Below the pieces are notes generated by a model. The model saw only the letters and a program-made list of their open reading frames with translations, made no database searches and was not told the origin of the DNA. A program made the position numbers and the translations under genes. 64,000 bases of DNA from Anaerolineales bacterium (GTDB lineage: Bacteria; Chloroflexota; Anaerolineae; Anaerolineales; E44-bin32): NCBI GenBank assembly GCA_037382465.1, contig JARRPX010000002.1, positions 194,714-258,713 on the forward strand, written 5' to 3'. The number at the start of each line of letters is the position of its first letter. The first letter of the stretch is position 1. Shown in pieces: positions 46,779-55,980 of this stretch.

Positions 46779-49457
46779 TCAAGGGGGGCTGGACGATGGA
46801 TCATGCCAAGCGAGCAACGACAACCCGATCGCCTGTGCTCGTACCAGCGGGGCATCTTCCAATATCACCAATACCAGTTGAGCGAAGCCCAGATCATCGA
46901 CGTTCGAACACACAAACCAGCTCAAGCTCTCCTCAGCCGTTCCTGCGATCGCTTGAGCCGTGTATCGAAAGATAGAACCCGAATCATCCGTAAGCGCCGT
47001 GCGTATTCTTTCACTTATTTCGGGAGCAATCGCTTCATCCCGTCCAGCGAGAGAATCGACTTCCTGCCAGCGGCCGTTCATATCTTTCGTCGCGGCTACG
47101 ACACGCAACGCCGGGAGATCGCCGTCTGCAAGCAAGGCCGCAAATGCCCGTGCGACCTGCAGCGGCGTGACGGTTGTGTCGCCCTGCCCAACGGCCGCCA
47201 TTTGCCAATCGCTTTCGCTTGGGCCGACCACGGCGGGCGGCACAGGAACGGTCTCGAGGCGGATCGAAGGCGGTTGAGTAAAACCGAAAGCCTGCAGCAT
47301 ACCGACGAGGTTTTTCGCTTCGAAATCTGCCCCCAATTCGGTGAATGCGCCGGGGCATCCAGCGCGCAGCGCCTGTGCATAATCAACTTCCTCATTATTG
47401 GACAAGTCCATCAAACAACGCAGCTCCGTCCCGTCCACAGAAACGGCGGAAGCTGCATTCGATGCTCGATCTTCCAGCCGCACCAACCCAGCCGTTTCTG
47501 ACCAGGCCATGACGAACGGGGCAAACGTCATTCCGGGTTGATAGCTAGCCTGTGTGGCGCGATTCAGCAAGGGCGCCCCTTCCTGGTCGATCAAGGATTG
47601 CCAGTCCGCATCCACACGATTGGGATCGTATGACGGTGACGAGACCATGGCCAGGATGTCTCCGGTCGAAGGATCGAGGATCACGATCGCCCCCGTCTCA
47701 CCTTGCAGCGCTTCCCAGGCTTCACGCTGCAAAGCGCTATCGACCGTCAGACGCACATCCAATCCCGGAGGCGGATATCCCGTAAGCAGCCGGTCCCACC
47801 AGCCGACGGACAGCGGATAACCCTCTTCCCCGCGGAGCACTTTGTCCATCGTTCGTTCGACGCCGGTTTGACCGTAGGCCAGTGAACTGAACCCCGTTAC
47901 GGTCGCAGCCCAGGGCGCCGGATAAACGCGTTCGTACGACCCTTGTTCACCGGTCGACATTGCCAACACCTCACCCGTTCGGTCGACGATTTTCCCGCGC
48001 AGGTTATAAAGTTCGGATACCGTCCTGCGGGGATTGTCCGTACGCGCCGTTAGAAGCGGTGCACGATAAATCGTCCACCACCCAAGCAGAACGGCCAAAC
48101 CCACCCAGGCGGCGGTGATCCAGCCATGAATCGTAAGCAGCGGCCGGGAGAAATTGCCGGCTCCTCCTGAACTATCCGAAAGCAAGAGAAGAAAGGAAAG
48201 CGCAATCAGATTGGTCATCAATGATGAGCCACCGTAGGATACGAAGGGCAGCGTCACGCCGACGAGAGGCAGCATGCGGATATTGCCTCCGACAATCAAG
48301 ATCGTCTGAAAGGCAAAGCCGATCGACAGACCACCGGCAAGAATCACACCGAAAGGTTCTCTGGACCTGGCCGCCACCCGAAATCCTCGAGCCACGAGAA
48401 TTGCGAACAACGCAATCAGACCGAACCCGCCGAGTAAACCCCACTCCTCCACGATGGCCGTAAAGACGAAATCGGAATGAACGACAGGGACGAAAGCCGG
48501 AGAACCGATCCCAGGGCCTCGTCCGAGTACACCGCCGGATGCGACGGCAATGAGTGCCTGTACCAACTGATAAGAACCGCCGCTCGGATCGCTCCATGGA
48601 TCGATCCAGGCTTGAATACGATTCTGTACAGATGCAGAAAAGCCAAATCCAATCAATCCTCCGGCCAATATGATCAGGGCTGCAGCGACGAGGATGCGTC
48701 GTCTGCCCGTTACCAGGTACAGCAGGGCAGCGAGAATGACCAGATAGAGCGTCCCTGCACCTATGTCCCCCTGCAAGACGAGCAGCGCGACCGACAATCC
48801 CCACACGATGATCAACGGGGCATATGCAATCGGCCAGAATTTCGAACGTTCCCCCCAGCGGAACGCCATTCGATCCGCCAGATACGAGGCGAAAAACGAG
48901 ATCAACAGCAGCCGCAGTGGCTCGGAAGGTTGAAGATAGATGCCGCAGCATCCCAACCAGAGGCGCGGTTCGACGCTGGACGGATTGGTGCCCAACAGGA
49001 GCGTCAGGGCAGTCAGGGCAACGCCCACGATCAGCCACAAGTAACGATATCGCCGCAGCCAACTCAGGTCCGCAGGCAAACGGAACACGATCAGCATCGC
49101 CCCCACACCCAAAACAAACCAACCCATCTGCCGCATCCCGAAACCTGGAGCGAGCCGCCAGATGGTCAATACACCCCAACCGCTGAGCAGCAGCCCGACG
49201 GGCAGGATGAAGGGATCGCGAAGAGGCCGCAGCCGCTGCAGCGTACGGCGTAAAGCAACCGCCGCGATCAGCCACACCGGTAAGACGGAAAAGTGCTGCC
49301 AGCGCGAACCAAGCGCTTCCGCTGTACGCGTTTTTACCGCGGGCGCCAGGTATAGAGCCAACGATGTCAGGCAGAGGAAAGCGAAAGCGAGACCCAAAAG
49401 CAGGGCCTCGCGGCGATCGTTTTCCTCGACCTGATCACGGAAGATAGCGCTCGACAA
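46779..49457 (-). CDS. SEDS polymerase (RodA/FtsW-like) fused to an inactivated PBP transpeptidase domain
   Basis: 892 residues from TTG 49455-49457 (GAGGAGG ten bases upstream). Residues 1 to about 430 are a SEDS glycosyltransferase with about 10 membrane segments, including the conserved IDPWSDPSGGSYQLVQAL (Asp) and VVHSDFVFTAIVEEWGLLGG. One further membrane segment (about 440-460) leads to a class-B PBP-like region from about 490 (LRGKIVDRTGEVLA). The three transpeptidase motifs are lost: the SXXK position reads PGMTFAPF (Met and Ala), the SXN position reads GCP, and KTG reads IAG. The rest of the fold is kept. It should polymerise glycan but not cross-link. It overlaps mtnP by 23 bases. 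Confidence 0.88.
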   Translation of the reverse strand: MSSAIFRDQVEENDRREALLLGLAFAFLCLTSLALYLAPAVKTRTAEALGSRWQHFSVLPVWLIAAVALRRTLQRLRPLRDPFILPVGLLLSGWGVLTIWRLAPGFGMRQMGWFVLGVGAMLIVFRLPADLSWLRRYRYLWLIVGVALTALTLLLGTNPSSVEPRLWLGCCGIYLQPSEPLRLLLISFFASYLADRMAFRWGERSKFWPIAYAPLIIVWGLSVALLVLQGDIGAGTLYLVILAALLYLVTGRRRILVAAALIILAGGLIGFGFSASVQNRIQAWIDPWSDPSGGSYQLVQALIAVASGGVLGRGPGIGSPAFVPVVHSDFVFTAIVEEWGLLGGFGLIALFAILVARGFRVAARSREPFGVILAGGLSIGFAFQTILIVGGNIRMLPLVGVTLPFVSYGGSSLMTNLIALSFLLLLSDSSGGAGNFSRPLLTIHGWITAAWVGLAVLLGWWTIYRAPLLTARTDNPRRTVSELYNLRGKIVDRTGEVLAMSTGEQGSYERVYPAPWAATVTGFSSLAYGQTGVERTMDKVLRGEEGYPLSVGWWDRLLTGYPPPGLDVRLTVDSALQREAWEALQGETGAIVILDPSTGDILAMVSSPSYDPNRVDADWQSLIDQEGAPLLNRATQASYQPGMTFAPFVMAWSETAGLVRLEDRASNAASAVSVDGTELRCLMDLSNNEEVDYAQALRAGCPGAFTELGADFEAKNLVGMLQAFGFTQPPSIRLETVPVPPAVVGPSESDWQMAAVGQGDTTVTPLQVARAFAALLADGDLPALRVVAATKDMNGRWQEVDSLAGRDEAIAPEISERIRTALTDDSGSIFRYTAQAIAGTAEESLSWFVCSNVDDLGFAQLVLVILEDAPLVRAQAIGLSLLAWHDPSSSPP

Positions 49458-50301
49458 GAATGCCCAGCCTCCTCGCTGCTTCGGGATCGAGATGTTCTGG
49501 ATCAGTGAGAATGGTGTCCTTCAACGCGTCCGCACAATCACATGCACGTGAACCATCCAATTCATCAATGAGAATGTTGATCGCGGCCTGTGCAAGCTCT
49601 GTATTCTCACGCAGCGTACGTACGATTCGCTCAACACTCACCGGCTCCTCGGAGGTATGCCATACGTCGTAATCCGTAACGTGCGCCATCACGGCATAGC
49701 ACATCTCAGCTTCCCGCGCTAAAAATGCTTCCGGACACGTCGTCATGCCGATAATGGACATCCCCCAGCCACGATATGTATTCGATTCCGCCTTCGTCGA
49801 AAACCGCGGTCCCGGGATCGTAATGTAGGTTCCACCGCGATGTACATGGCCACCGGCCTCCTCGACACTCGCAGCCAGCGTCGCTGATAAATCCGCACAA
49901 AAAGGCTCAGCAGCGCTGATATGGGCCACAATGCCGCGGTCAAAAAAGGAACGATGACGTCCCTCGGTCCGGTCGAATAACTGGTCGGGCACTACGATTT
50001 CGCCGGGCGCGTAATCTTCACGCAAGGAGCCGCATGCACTTACGGCAAGGATGCGACCCACACCCATCATTTTCATCGCATAGATGTTCGCACGATAATT
50101 CACCGCTGTCGGTGTATACACGTGCCCGATTCCGTGCCGTGCCAGAAATACAATCCGCTTGCCAGCCCGCTCTCCGACGAACAACCGGGAAGACGGCCTT
50201 CCAAAAGGCGTATCAAGCTCACGATACTCCCCATTTTCGAGGCCATCCATGGCATACAAACCGGATCCGCCGATCACTCCGAGTACTGGCGCAGCAGGCA
50301 T
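49435..50301 (-). CDS. mtnP: S-methyl-5'-thioadenosine phosphorylase
   Basis: 288 residues from ATG 50299-50301; GGAGG sits four bases upstream, better than the ATG 12 bases earlier. The purine nucleoside phosphorylase family II pattern is clear: GVIGGSGLYAMDGL, FLARHGIGHVYTPTAVNYRANI (parts: LARHGIGHVYTPTAV), and MTTCPEAFLAREAEMCYA. It cleaves methylthioadenosine (or 5'-deoxyadenosine) with phosphate to adenine and a ribose-1-phosphate, for methionine salvage. It lies between the fha genes and the SEDS-PBP fusion. Confidence 0.93.
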   Translation of the reverse strand: MPAAPVLGVIGGSGLYAMDGLENGEYRELDTPFGRPSSRLFVGERAGKRIVFLARHGIGHVYTPTAVNYRANIYAMKMMGVGRILAVSACGSLREDYAPGEIVVPDQLFDRTEGRHRSFFDRGIVAHISAAEPFCADLSATLAASVEEAGGHVHRGGTYITIPGPRFSTKAESNTYRGWGMSIIGMTTCPEAFLAREAEMCYAVMAHVTDYDVWHTSEEPVSVERIVRTLRENTELAQAAINILIDELDGSRACDCADALKDTILTDPEHLDPEAARRLGILVERYLP

Positions 50302-50456
50302 GCTTCCTCCCATGAGATATCAAAGCGATATATTAACATACCTGGAATGAAGTGTCATTGAGCGCTTAAGAGAGTCGAGACATGGAAATAAGTGTCTGTG
50401 GAACCACCCCCGATTCCGTAGTGTTTCCAGGAAGCAGCTGTCTGGCGGTGGTGCAC

Positions 50457-50903
50457 TCAGTCTTGCACAGGCTCCGATTCAGACGGGTTCTTTTCAAATC
50501 GTGCAGTGACTTTTCCAAGCTGGATTCGATCGCCATCCGCCAACGCGAGCGGTTCGTTTACGGGGATGTCATTGACCTTCGTGCCATTTCTTGAGCCCAA
50601 ATCCTCCAGCAGCCATTGGCCTTTGTAGAACGCCAGTCTTGCATGCCGCGTAGAAACGGTTTCATCGACGATCGGGATCGTGTTCTCCGCAGCGCGTCCG
50701 ATGATATTCTCTTCCTGCAATTTGAATTTGCTGCATTCATCCCCCATTCCTTCGAGGTCGAGATATGCAAGTGGGATGCGCAGCGCATACGTACTGGCAG
50801 CCCGCAGATCGCGCCAGAGTACGAGAATCACCCCTGCGATGAACAAGTACAGAATCAACGCTGCGAGAAATCGCAGCACCAGGAACAGGACATCGAGACT
50901 CAC
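50457..50903 (-). CDS. Membrane-anchored FHA-domain protein (FhaB-like)
   Basis: 148 residues. One N-terminal membrane segment (VLFLVLRFLAALILYLFIAGVILV, shown in part: LAALILYLFIAGVILVL), then a cytoplasmic FHA domain: NIIGRAAENTIPI, VSTRHARLAFY, EDLGSRNGTKVND, ALADGDRIQLG. FHA domains bind phosphothreonine. The size and layout match FhaB (FipA) of Actinobacteria. Its start overlaps the stop of the upstream FhaA-like gene (50900-50903). Confidence 0.9.
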   Translation of the reverse strand: MSLDVLFLVLRFLAALILYLFIAGVILVLWRDLRAASTYALRIPLAYLDLEGMGDECSKFKLQEENIIGRAAENTIPIVDETVSTRHARLAFYKGQWLLEDLGSRNGTKVNDIPVNEPLALADGDRIQLGKVTARFEKNPSESEPVQD

Positions 50904-51721
50904 CGTTCCGACATATCCTTTTTGAGAGTCGTTCTGGTTGGTTGATCCCCGGCCGGCAGAGGAGGAAATCGAGGATGGTACGACGGAGTCTCATCTGGTG
51001 GTCCGTTGGGGTCTTCGCCATATACAAGAAGCGTACTGGCAATGGTGATCACGTCCCCCGGCTGCAGCACATGCTGCTTCGCCTTACGATCGTTCACACG
51101 CGTCCCGGACGTCGATCCCAGGTCGAAGAGAACGAAACGAGAATCTCGTAAACGCAGTTGGGCATGAGTTCGAGATACGTGCGGATCATCCAAAATGAGT
51201 TGATTGTCGAGACGTCGTCCGATGTTTATGACCGGGCGATCCAATGGGAAGTGGCGGGAACCACTGACGATAAGGTAGGCACCGATCGGCATCTCCCCTT
51301 GTTCTTGGCTGAGATCTTGAGACATTCCTTGTGTGGCTTCGATCAACGTTTCGCTGTGCCAGGCGACGACGCGCACTTCGTGCTCGGCCAGGGTTGGATC
51401 CGCCGCAATGGTAATATGCGGCTCGCAGGAAAGAAAATAGCCGCTCTCGCGCACAATCGACAGCAAACCCGCTGCAAGCTCATCCCGTAAATCGGGAATT
51501 TTCTCCAGCAGCATCTCCACGGCAGCCTGATTGAACGTCAAGGCATATCGATCCGGTGCGAGTAATTTTTCCCCCTCTCCATTCCGCACACCATCACTCA
51601 TCGCCCGCGCCAATTGCCCCGCCAGCATCGCAGGTTGAACTTGTGCGCCGAGCAATCGACTCAACGCACCCTCGACGAGACCTTCTATTCGCTCCTCTAG
51701 CCTGCTAAAATGCTCTTTCAT
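50900..51721 (-). CDS. FhaA-like protein (DUF3662 + FHA), copy 2
   Basis: 273 residues from ATG 51719-51721; the longer open frame runs back into the neighbouring gene and is rejected. The N-terminal DUF3662 domain starts EERIEGLVEGALSRLLGAQV and includes RYALTFNQ and RVVAWHSETL. The C-terminal FHA domain has NIGRRLDNQLILDD, VSRTHAQLRLRD, DLGSTSGTRVND and QPGDVITIA. FhaA proteins bind phosphorylated partners at cell-wall synthesis sites. It is a tandem paralogue of the next gene upstream (35 bases apart). Confidence 0.9.
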   Translation of the reverse strand: MKEHFSRLEERIEGLVEGALSRLLGAQVQPAMLAGQLARAMSDGVRNGEGEKLLAPDRYALTFNQAAVEMLLEKIPDLRDELAAGLLSIVRESGYFLSCEPHITIAADPTLAEHEVRVVAWHSETLIEATQGMSQDLSQEQGEMPIGAYLIVSGSRHFPLDRPVINIGRRLDNQLILDDPHVSRTHAQLRLRDSRFVLFDLGSTSGTRVNDRKAKQHVLQPGDVITIASTLLVYGEDPNGPPDETPSYHPRFPPLPAGDQPTRTTLKKDMSER

Positions 51722-51755
51722 ACGCTCATTCTTCAGTTGGGTGTGAATCTGGATT

Positions 51756-52607
51756 TCACTCGTCCGGCTTACCCGTCGGTGTGGTATCGCCTTCGAGTTC
51801 CGATTTCTTAATATAGAGTGGGGTTTCCGCATCACGTTCATCAACTGGTTTCGCGGGAGGGCTGTACGGTGGAGTGACCGCGGGTGGAACTTCCGCCCCT
51901 TCTGCATAGACCAACTCGACATCGGCCAAAGTAATCACGTCTCCGGCGAACAAAGTCTGTTTTTCGACCTTGCGTCCATTAACCTTGACGCCCGCCATCG
52001 AATCGAGATCGACGATCTGATATCGACATTCATGAGCTTCTATCTGCGCATGTTTTCGTGAAACATGGTGGCCGTCCAGCACGAGATCGTTATCGACGCG
52101 GCGGCCAATCGTGATTACCGGCTTGCTGAGTGGAAAATGCCTGCGGCCTTCAACAACGAGGAAAGCATTTCTTCTGGGTAGCTCAGACCTTACTACGGAC
52201 AGATTTCTCGGATCGGGCGTGATCTCCATCGGATCGGCACTGTGCCATGCGATCACCCGTATCTCGCCCTTCTTCAGCGTTGGGTCTGTCGCCAGCGTGA
52301 TGTGCGGCTCTCTGGTAAACGAGAAGTTGCATTCGTTCAACGCCTTCTCAAGGTTCGCGGCCAAATCATCTTGGATTTCAGGCTTGACGGATTGTAACTC
52401 ACCCGTTTCGTGAGGATGAATGGTCAATGTAAACTGATCGGGAGCAAAGCGCTGCGAATCCCGATCGACTTTGACCGTAGCCAGCACTTCTGTTGCGATC
52501 TGATGAGAAAGCGTCGAAACCGAAAAATCGCGCCATGGCAAAAGCTTTACGCTGTTGTGTATCGCCAGTTGGATTGTCTTTGCAAGTGTTTGAAGTTGGT
52601 CATCCAT
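51756..52607 (-). CDS. FhaA-like protein (DUF3662 + FHA), copy 1
   Basis: 283 residues from ATG 52605-52607. The alternative GTG at 52625 overlaps the -10 box and is rejected. DUF3662 part: TLAKTIQLAIHNSVKLLPW, then RFAPDQFTLTIHPHE and RVIAWHSADPMEI. FHA part: TIGRRVDNDLVLDGHH, VSRKHAQIEA, VDLDSMAGVKVNGRKV, FAGDVITLADVEL. It shares its plan with the following gene, so it arose by tandem duplication. It begins a minus-strand run that includes fhaA', fhaB, mtnP and the SEDS fusion, and probably has a leaderless mRNA. Confidence 0.9.
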   Translation of the reverse strand: MDDQLQTLAKTIQLAIHNSVKLLPWRDFSVSTLSHQIATEVLATVKVDRDSQRFAPDQFTLTIHPHETGELQSVKPEIQDDLAANLEKALNECNFSFTREPHITLATDPTLKKGEIRVIAWHSADPMEITPDPRNLSVVRSELPRRNAFLVVEGRRHFPLSKPVITIGRRVDNDLVLDGHHVSRKHAQIEAHECRYQIVDLDSMAGVKVNGRKVEKQTLFAGDVITLADVELVYAEGAEVPPAVTPPYSPPAKPVDERDAETPLYIKKSELEGDTTPTGKPDE

Positions 52608-52613
52608 ATTCAA

Positions 52614-52642
52614 ATTATAAGCCACTGCTCAAAATCAATAAA
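52614..52642 (-). promoter_or_regulatory. Promoter of the fhaA-like operon, predicted leaderless
   Basis: On the minus strand TATAAT (complement of 52614-52619) lies exactly six bases before the ATG. A weak -35 (TTTATT, complement of 52637-52642) is 17 bp upstream. The transcript should start at or next to the A of the start codon. Confidence 0.6.
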
Positions 52643-52735
52643 CCCTCAGGACCTCAATCTTCCGTACTCTCATTCAACCATAAGCCCATCTGATCATGCC
52701 ATATAATACTATATAGATGGAGTAAAAGTGAGGAA

Positions 52736-53170
52736 ATGAACGAATCAAGCCGCATCGATCGGGGAAGTACTGCCGTCGAAGAGATTGAACATACCGCCGA
52801 CTGGGCCATCCGGGTCCGAGGTAAAAACCTCGAGGCGTTATTTCAAAACGCCGCTCAGGGAATGCTGCAATTAATGCAGGCGTCATCACGTTCCGGAACA
52901 CCCCGGTCAAAGACCATCGAGCTTCGCGCGCTCGACAACGAAACCCTGATGGTAACCTGGCTGGAAGAATTACTTTTCAACATGGAAACCCACGAGGTCA
53001 ACTATACGGATATCGATGTTCAGAAAGTGGAAGACTGCCGCCTGCGGGCGATCGTGCGAGAAACGCCGCTTGCGGCGTTGAAGAAAGAGATCAAGGCGGT
53101 GACGTTTCACGACTTGAAAATCGAATCGACAGACGAAGGCTTTATCACCACCATCGTTTTCGACGTCTAG
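52736..53170 (+). CDS. Archease
   Basis: A 144-residue archease. The family pattern is [29 protein letters not shown] (parts: [12 protein letters not shown] and [12 protein letters not shown]), then [12 protein letters not shown] and [10 protein letters not shown] near the end. It activates RtcB ligase by helping guanylate transfer. A TATAAT (52702-52707) lies upstream. It is followed 13 bases later by rtcB, so the two form an RNA-repair operon. Confidence 0.95.
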   Translation: MNESSRIDRGSTAVEEIEHTADWAIRVRGKNLEALFQNAAQGMLQLMQASSRSGTPRSKTIELRALDNETLMVTWLEELLFNMETHEVNYTDIDVQKVEDCRLRAIVRETPLAALKKEIKAVTFHDLKIESTDEGFITTIVFDV

Positions 53171-53183
53171 CGGGAGTGACGAT

Positions 53184-54635
53184 ATGATCCGCAAACAAGA
53201 TTTTAAGCGCATCAATCCCGTCACCTGGGAAATTCCACGGTCGTTCCGTGAGGACATGCGCGTGCCTGTACGTATCTTCGCCAGCGACAAGATCCTGGAA
53301 GCGACCCTCGGGGATCGTTCGATCGAACAAGCCGTCAATGCGGCGACCCTCCCCGGCCTTGTGAGTCACGTAGTGGTCATGCCGGACGTTCACCAGGGGT
53401 ACGGCTTTCCCATCGGCGGCGTTGCGGCGACGAGGTTGCCCGACGGCGTCATTTCCCCCGGCGGAATCGGCTATGATATCAACTGCGGTGTTCGAGTGCT
53501 GGCAAGTGGAATTTCCGCAGACGAAGCGGAGCCATGGTTGGACGACCTGGCCGACGCTCTATATGCGCACTGCCCCAGCGGCGTAGGCGTCAAGGGCAGC
53601 GTCCGGCTGACGGCGAAGGCCCTCGACAACGTGCTCCGCCAGGGTTCGGAATGGACTGAACGAAACGGATTCGCCACGTCCGAGGACGTGATGCGAACGG
53701 AAGAACAAGGTCGCTTGGCGGATGCCGACCCTGGCTGTGTGAGCGATCGCGCCAAACAGCGCGGCCGTCCGCAGTTGGGCACGTTGGGCGCCGGAAACCA
53801 CTTCATCGAAGTCGACATCGTCGAAGAGATCTTCCATGCGGAAGCCGCGCAGGCGATGGGCTTGCACGTCGGCAACCTGGCCGTGCAAATTCACTGCGGC
53901 TCGCGCGGATTTGGCCATCAAATATGTTCGGACTACGTGCGTGAGCTTCAGAAAGCCGTCCAGCGCTACAACATCCAACTGCCGGACCGGGAACTCGTCT
54001 GCGCGCCGTTGGACTCTCCGGAAGGGAAGCGTTATTTCGCCGCCATGGCCTGTGCCGCCAATTACGCTTTTGCCAACCGTCAGGTTCTGACCCATCACGC
54101 TCGCAGGGCTTTCGAGGAAACCCTGGCCGGCAAGGTGGGCAATTGGGATCTTTCTTTGGTCTACGATATCGCCCACAACATGGGAAAAATCGAGACACAC
54201 CACATCGAAGGGGAGGAAGTGACCGTCTGCGTGCACCGCAAGGGAGCCACACGCGCCTTCGGGCCCGGATTTGAAGGACTGCCCGAGGAGTATCGAGAAT
54301 TGGGCCAGCCGGTGATGGTTCCCGGCAGCATGGGGACGGGATCGTGGGTATTGTTGGGCACGGAGGCGAGCATGGAATTGGCGTTCGGTTCCTCGTGCCA
54401 CGGCGCAGGACGAACGATGAGCCGCAGGCAGGCGAAACACACCGTGCGAGGCGACCAGCTCCTGGCCGAGCTCGAAAATCAAGGGATTCACATCCGCGCC
54501 GGATCGATGCCGGGACTGGCGGAAGAAGCACCGCAAGCCTACAAAGACGTGGATAGCGTCGTCGACGTCGTATCCGAGGCAGGAATCGCTAAAAAGGTCG
54601 CCCGTCTCAAGCCGCTCATCGTGATTAAAGGCTGA
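53184..54635 (+). CDS. rtcB: RNA-splicing ligase RtcB
   Basis: 483 residues. Metal and guanylation motifs are present: [14 protein letters not shown] (Mn-binding Cys/Asp), [24 protein letters not shown], and the His that takes GMP in [16 protein letters not shown]. Near the end come [15 protein letters not shown] and [11 protein letters not shown]. It joins RNA 2',3'-cyclic phosphate (or 3'-phosphate) and 5'-OH ends. In bacteria it repairs cut tRNA or rRNA. It is paired with archease, and no RtcR or RtcA is visible here. Confidence 0.97.
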   Translation: MIRKQDFKRINPVTWEIPRSFREDMRVPVRIFASDKILEATLGDRSIEQAVNAATLPGLVSHVVVMPDVHQGYGFPIGGVAATRLPDGVISPGGIGYDINCGVRVLASGISADEAEPWLDDLADALYAHCPSGVGVKGSVRLTAKALDNVLRQGSEWTERNGFATSEDVMRTEEQGRLADADPGCVSDRAKQRGRPQLGTLGAGNHFIEVDIVEEIFHAEAAQAMGLHVGNLAVQIHCGSRGFGHQICSDYVRELQKAVQRYNIQLPDRELVCAPLDSPEGKRYFAAMACAANYAFANRQVLTHHARRAFEETLAGKVGNWDLSLVYDIAHNMGKIETHHIEGEEVTVCVHRKGATRAFGPGFEGLPEEYRELGQPVMVPGSMGTGSWVLLGTEASMELAFGSSCHGAGRTMSRRQAKHTVRGDQLLAELENQGIHIRAGSMPGLAEEAPQAYKDVDSVVDVVSEAGIAKKVARLKPLIVIKG

Positions 54636-54660
54636 CCTGAATCAAATTCCAATTGACGAA

Positions 54661-54688
54661 TAAAAAAGGGCTCTGGTTCAGAGCCCTT
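54661..54688 (-). terminator. Rho-independent terminator after tyrS
   Basis: A 10-bp stem (54679-54688 with 54666-54675) and a 3-base loop. On the minus strand it is followed by TTTTTTA. It lies between the converging rtcB and tyrS genes and serves tyrS best. Confidence 0.85.
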
Positions 54689-54725
54689 ACCGATTCCGAT
54701 AATCCTAAAGACGGATGCCGATCCA

Positions 54726-55964
54726 TCATTCTCCAGGCACCAGCCTCACGAAGCGGCGTTTCCCCACCCGCAGCACGATCGGTGACTTGATTTCCATGGC
54801 CTGATCGGCATCCTCGACGACGACATCGTCCAAGCGTACGCCTTTTTGTTTGACCAGTCGACGAGCTTCGCTGTTGCTCTTCACCAGACCCGCGTCCCGC
54901 ATGATGGCCACCAGCGACGATCCCGGTTGGACGGCGAAATCCGGCATGTCGGAAGGCGTTTCTTGCTCCTGAAATACTTTTATGAACGTCTCCTCTGCCT
55001 GCTGGACCGCATCTTCGCCGTAATAAATCTCGACGATCTCCCGCGCCAGTTTCATCTTCACGTCTCGCGGGTGGGAGTTTCCGGAATTCAGGCCCGCTTC
55101 GATGGCTTCGATCTCCGGCGGCGTCCAGCGAGTCACCAGCCGGAAGTAATCTCCCATCGCAGCATCGGGCACACTCATCACTTTGCCATACATGTCTTCC
55201 GGCGTGGTGTTGAGCGGGATGTGATTTCCGAGCGATTTGCTCATCTTAACCACACCGTCCGTCCCGGGAAGGATGCCGAGAATGATGGCGATGTTCGGTT
55301 TCTCCCCCTTGGCTTCCATCAACTTCCGGGCTGCGGTGACGATGTTGAAAAGTTGATCAGTCCCACCGACCTGTACGTCGGTCTTCAGGTGGTAGGCGTC
55401 GTATCCCTGCATCAAGGCGTAGAAGAACTCGTGAAGATAAATCGGATCTTCCTGATCCCAGCGTTTGCGAAAAGCTTCTCGCGAAAGGAACTGCTGGATA
55501 GTGAAATTCGAGGCCAGATGAATTAAATCCTCGAACGTCAGCTTCGACAACCAGGTATCGTTGTATTCGACCTTGGTCCGCTGCGGATCGAGGATGCGAA
55601 ACGCTTGATTGGCATACGTCTCAGCGTTTTTCTGTGCTTGCTCCGGGGATAACTGTGCGCGCACCTTGTCCTTGTCGGATGGATCGCCAACCAGCGACGT
55701 GAATCGGCCGACCAAAAAGATGACTTCGTGTCCCAGGTCCTGGAATTGGCGCAGTTTACGCATCGGGACCGTATGTCCGAGGTGCAGATCGGTCGTGCGC
55801 GGATCGAAGCCACAATATACGCGCAGCGTTCGCCCTTCCTTCTTCGCCTGTTTCAGGCGATCCAATAATTCCTCTCGCATCGATTGTTTGAGATGCTCAT
55901 CTCCATATTCGGTTCCTTGCATCAGCAGATCGGCTTGTTGTTCGAATGTCATTTCATCCATCAC
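54726..55964 (-). CDS. tyrS: Tyrosyl-tRNA synthetase
   Basis: 412 residues, the TyrZ-like length class. The HIGH motif is DLHLGHTVPMRKL (about residues 58-70) and the KMSKS motif is VVKMSKSLGNHIPL. The substrate-binding QGYDAYHLKTDVQVGGTDQLFN is conserved (part: DVQVGGTDQLFN). The C-terminal S4-like RNA-binding domain has SNSEARRLVKQKGVRLDD. Two nearby starts exist (MMDEM). The leader upstream holds an attenuator-like terminator. Confidence 0.96.
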   Translation of the reverse strand: MMDEMTFEQQADLLMQGTEYGDEHLKQSMREELLDRLKQAKKEGRTLRVYCGFDPRTTDLHLGHTVPMRKLRQFQDLGHEVIFLVGRFTSLVGDPSDKDKVRAQLSPEQAQKNAETYANQAFRILDPQRTKVEYNDTWLSKLTFEDLIHLASNFTIQQFLSREAFRKRWDQEDPIYLHEFFYALMQGYDAYHLKTDVQVGGTDQLFNIVTAARKLMEAKGEKPNIAIILGILPGTDGVVKMSKSLGNHIPLNTTPEDMYGKVMSVPDAAMGDYFRLVTRWTPPEIEAIEAGLNSGNSHPRDVKMKLAREIVEIYYGEDAVQQAEETFIKVFQEQETPSDMPDFAVQPGSSLVAIMRDAGLVKSNSEARRLVKQKGVRLDDVVVEDADQAMEIKSPIVLRVGKRRFVRLVPGE

Positions 55965-55980
55965 GATGGCTCCGTCGTCG

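Noticed and set aside
48172-49275. 367-codon minus-strand frame inside the SEDS-PBP gene
   Set aside because: Same strand but shifted relative to a clearly conserved membrane protein; Arg/Cys/Ser-rich composition is typical of a wrong frame.
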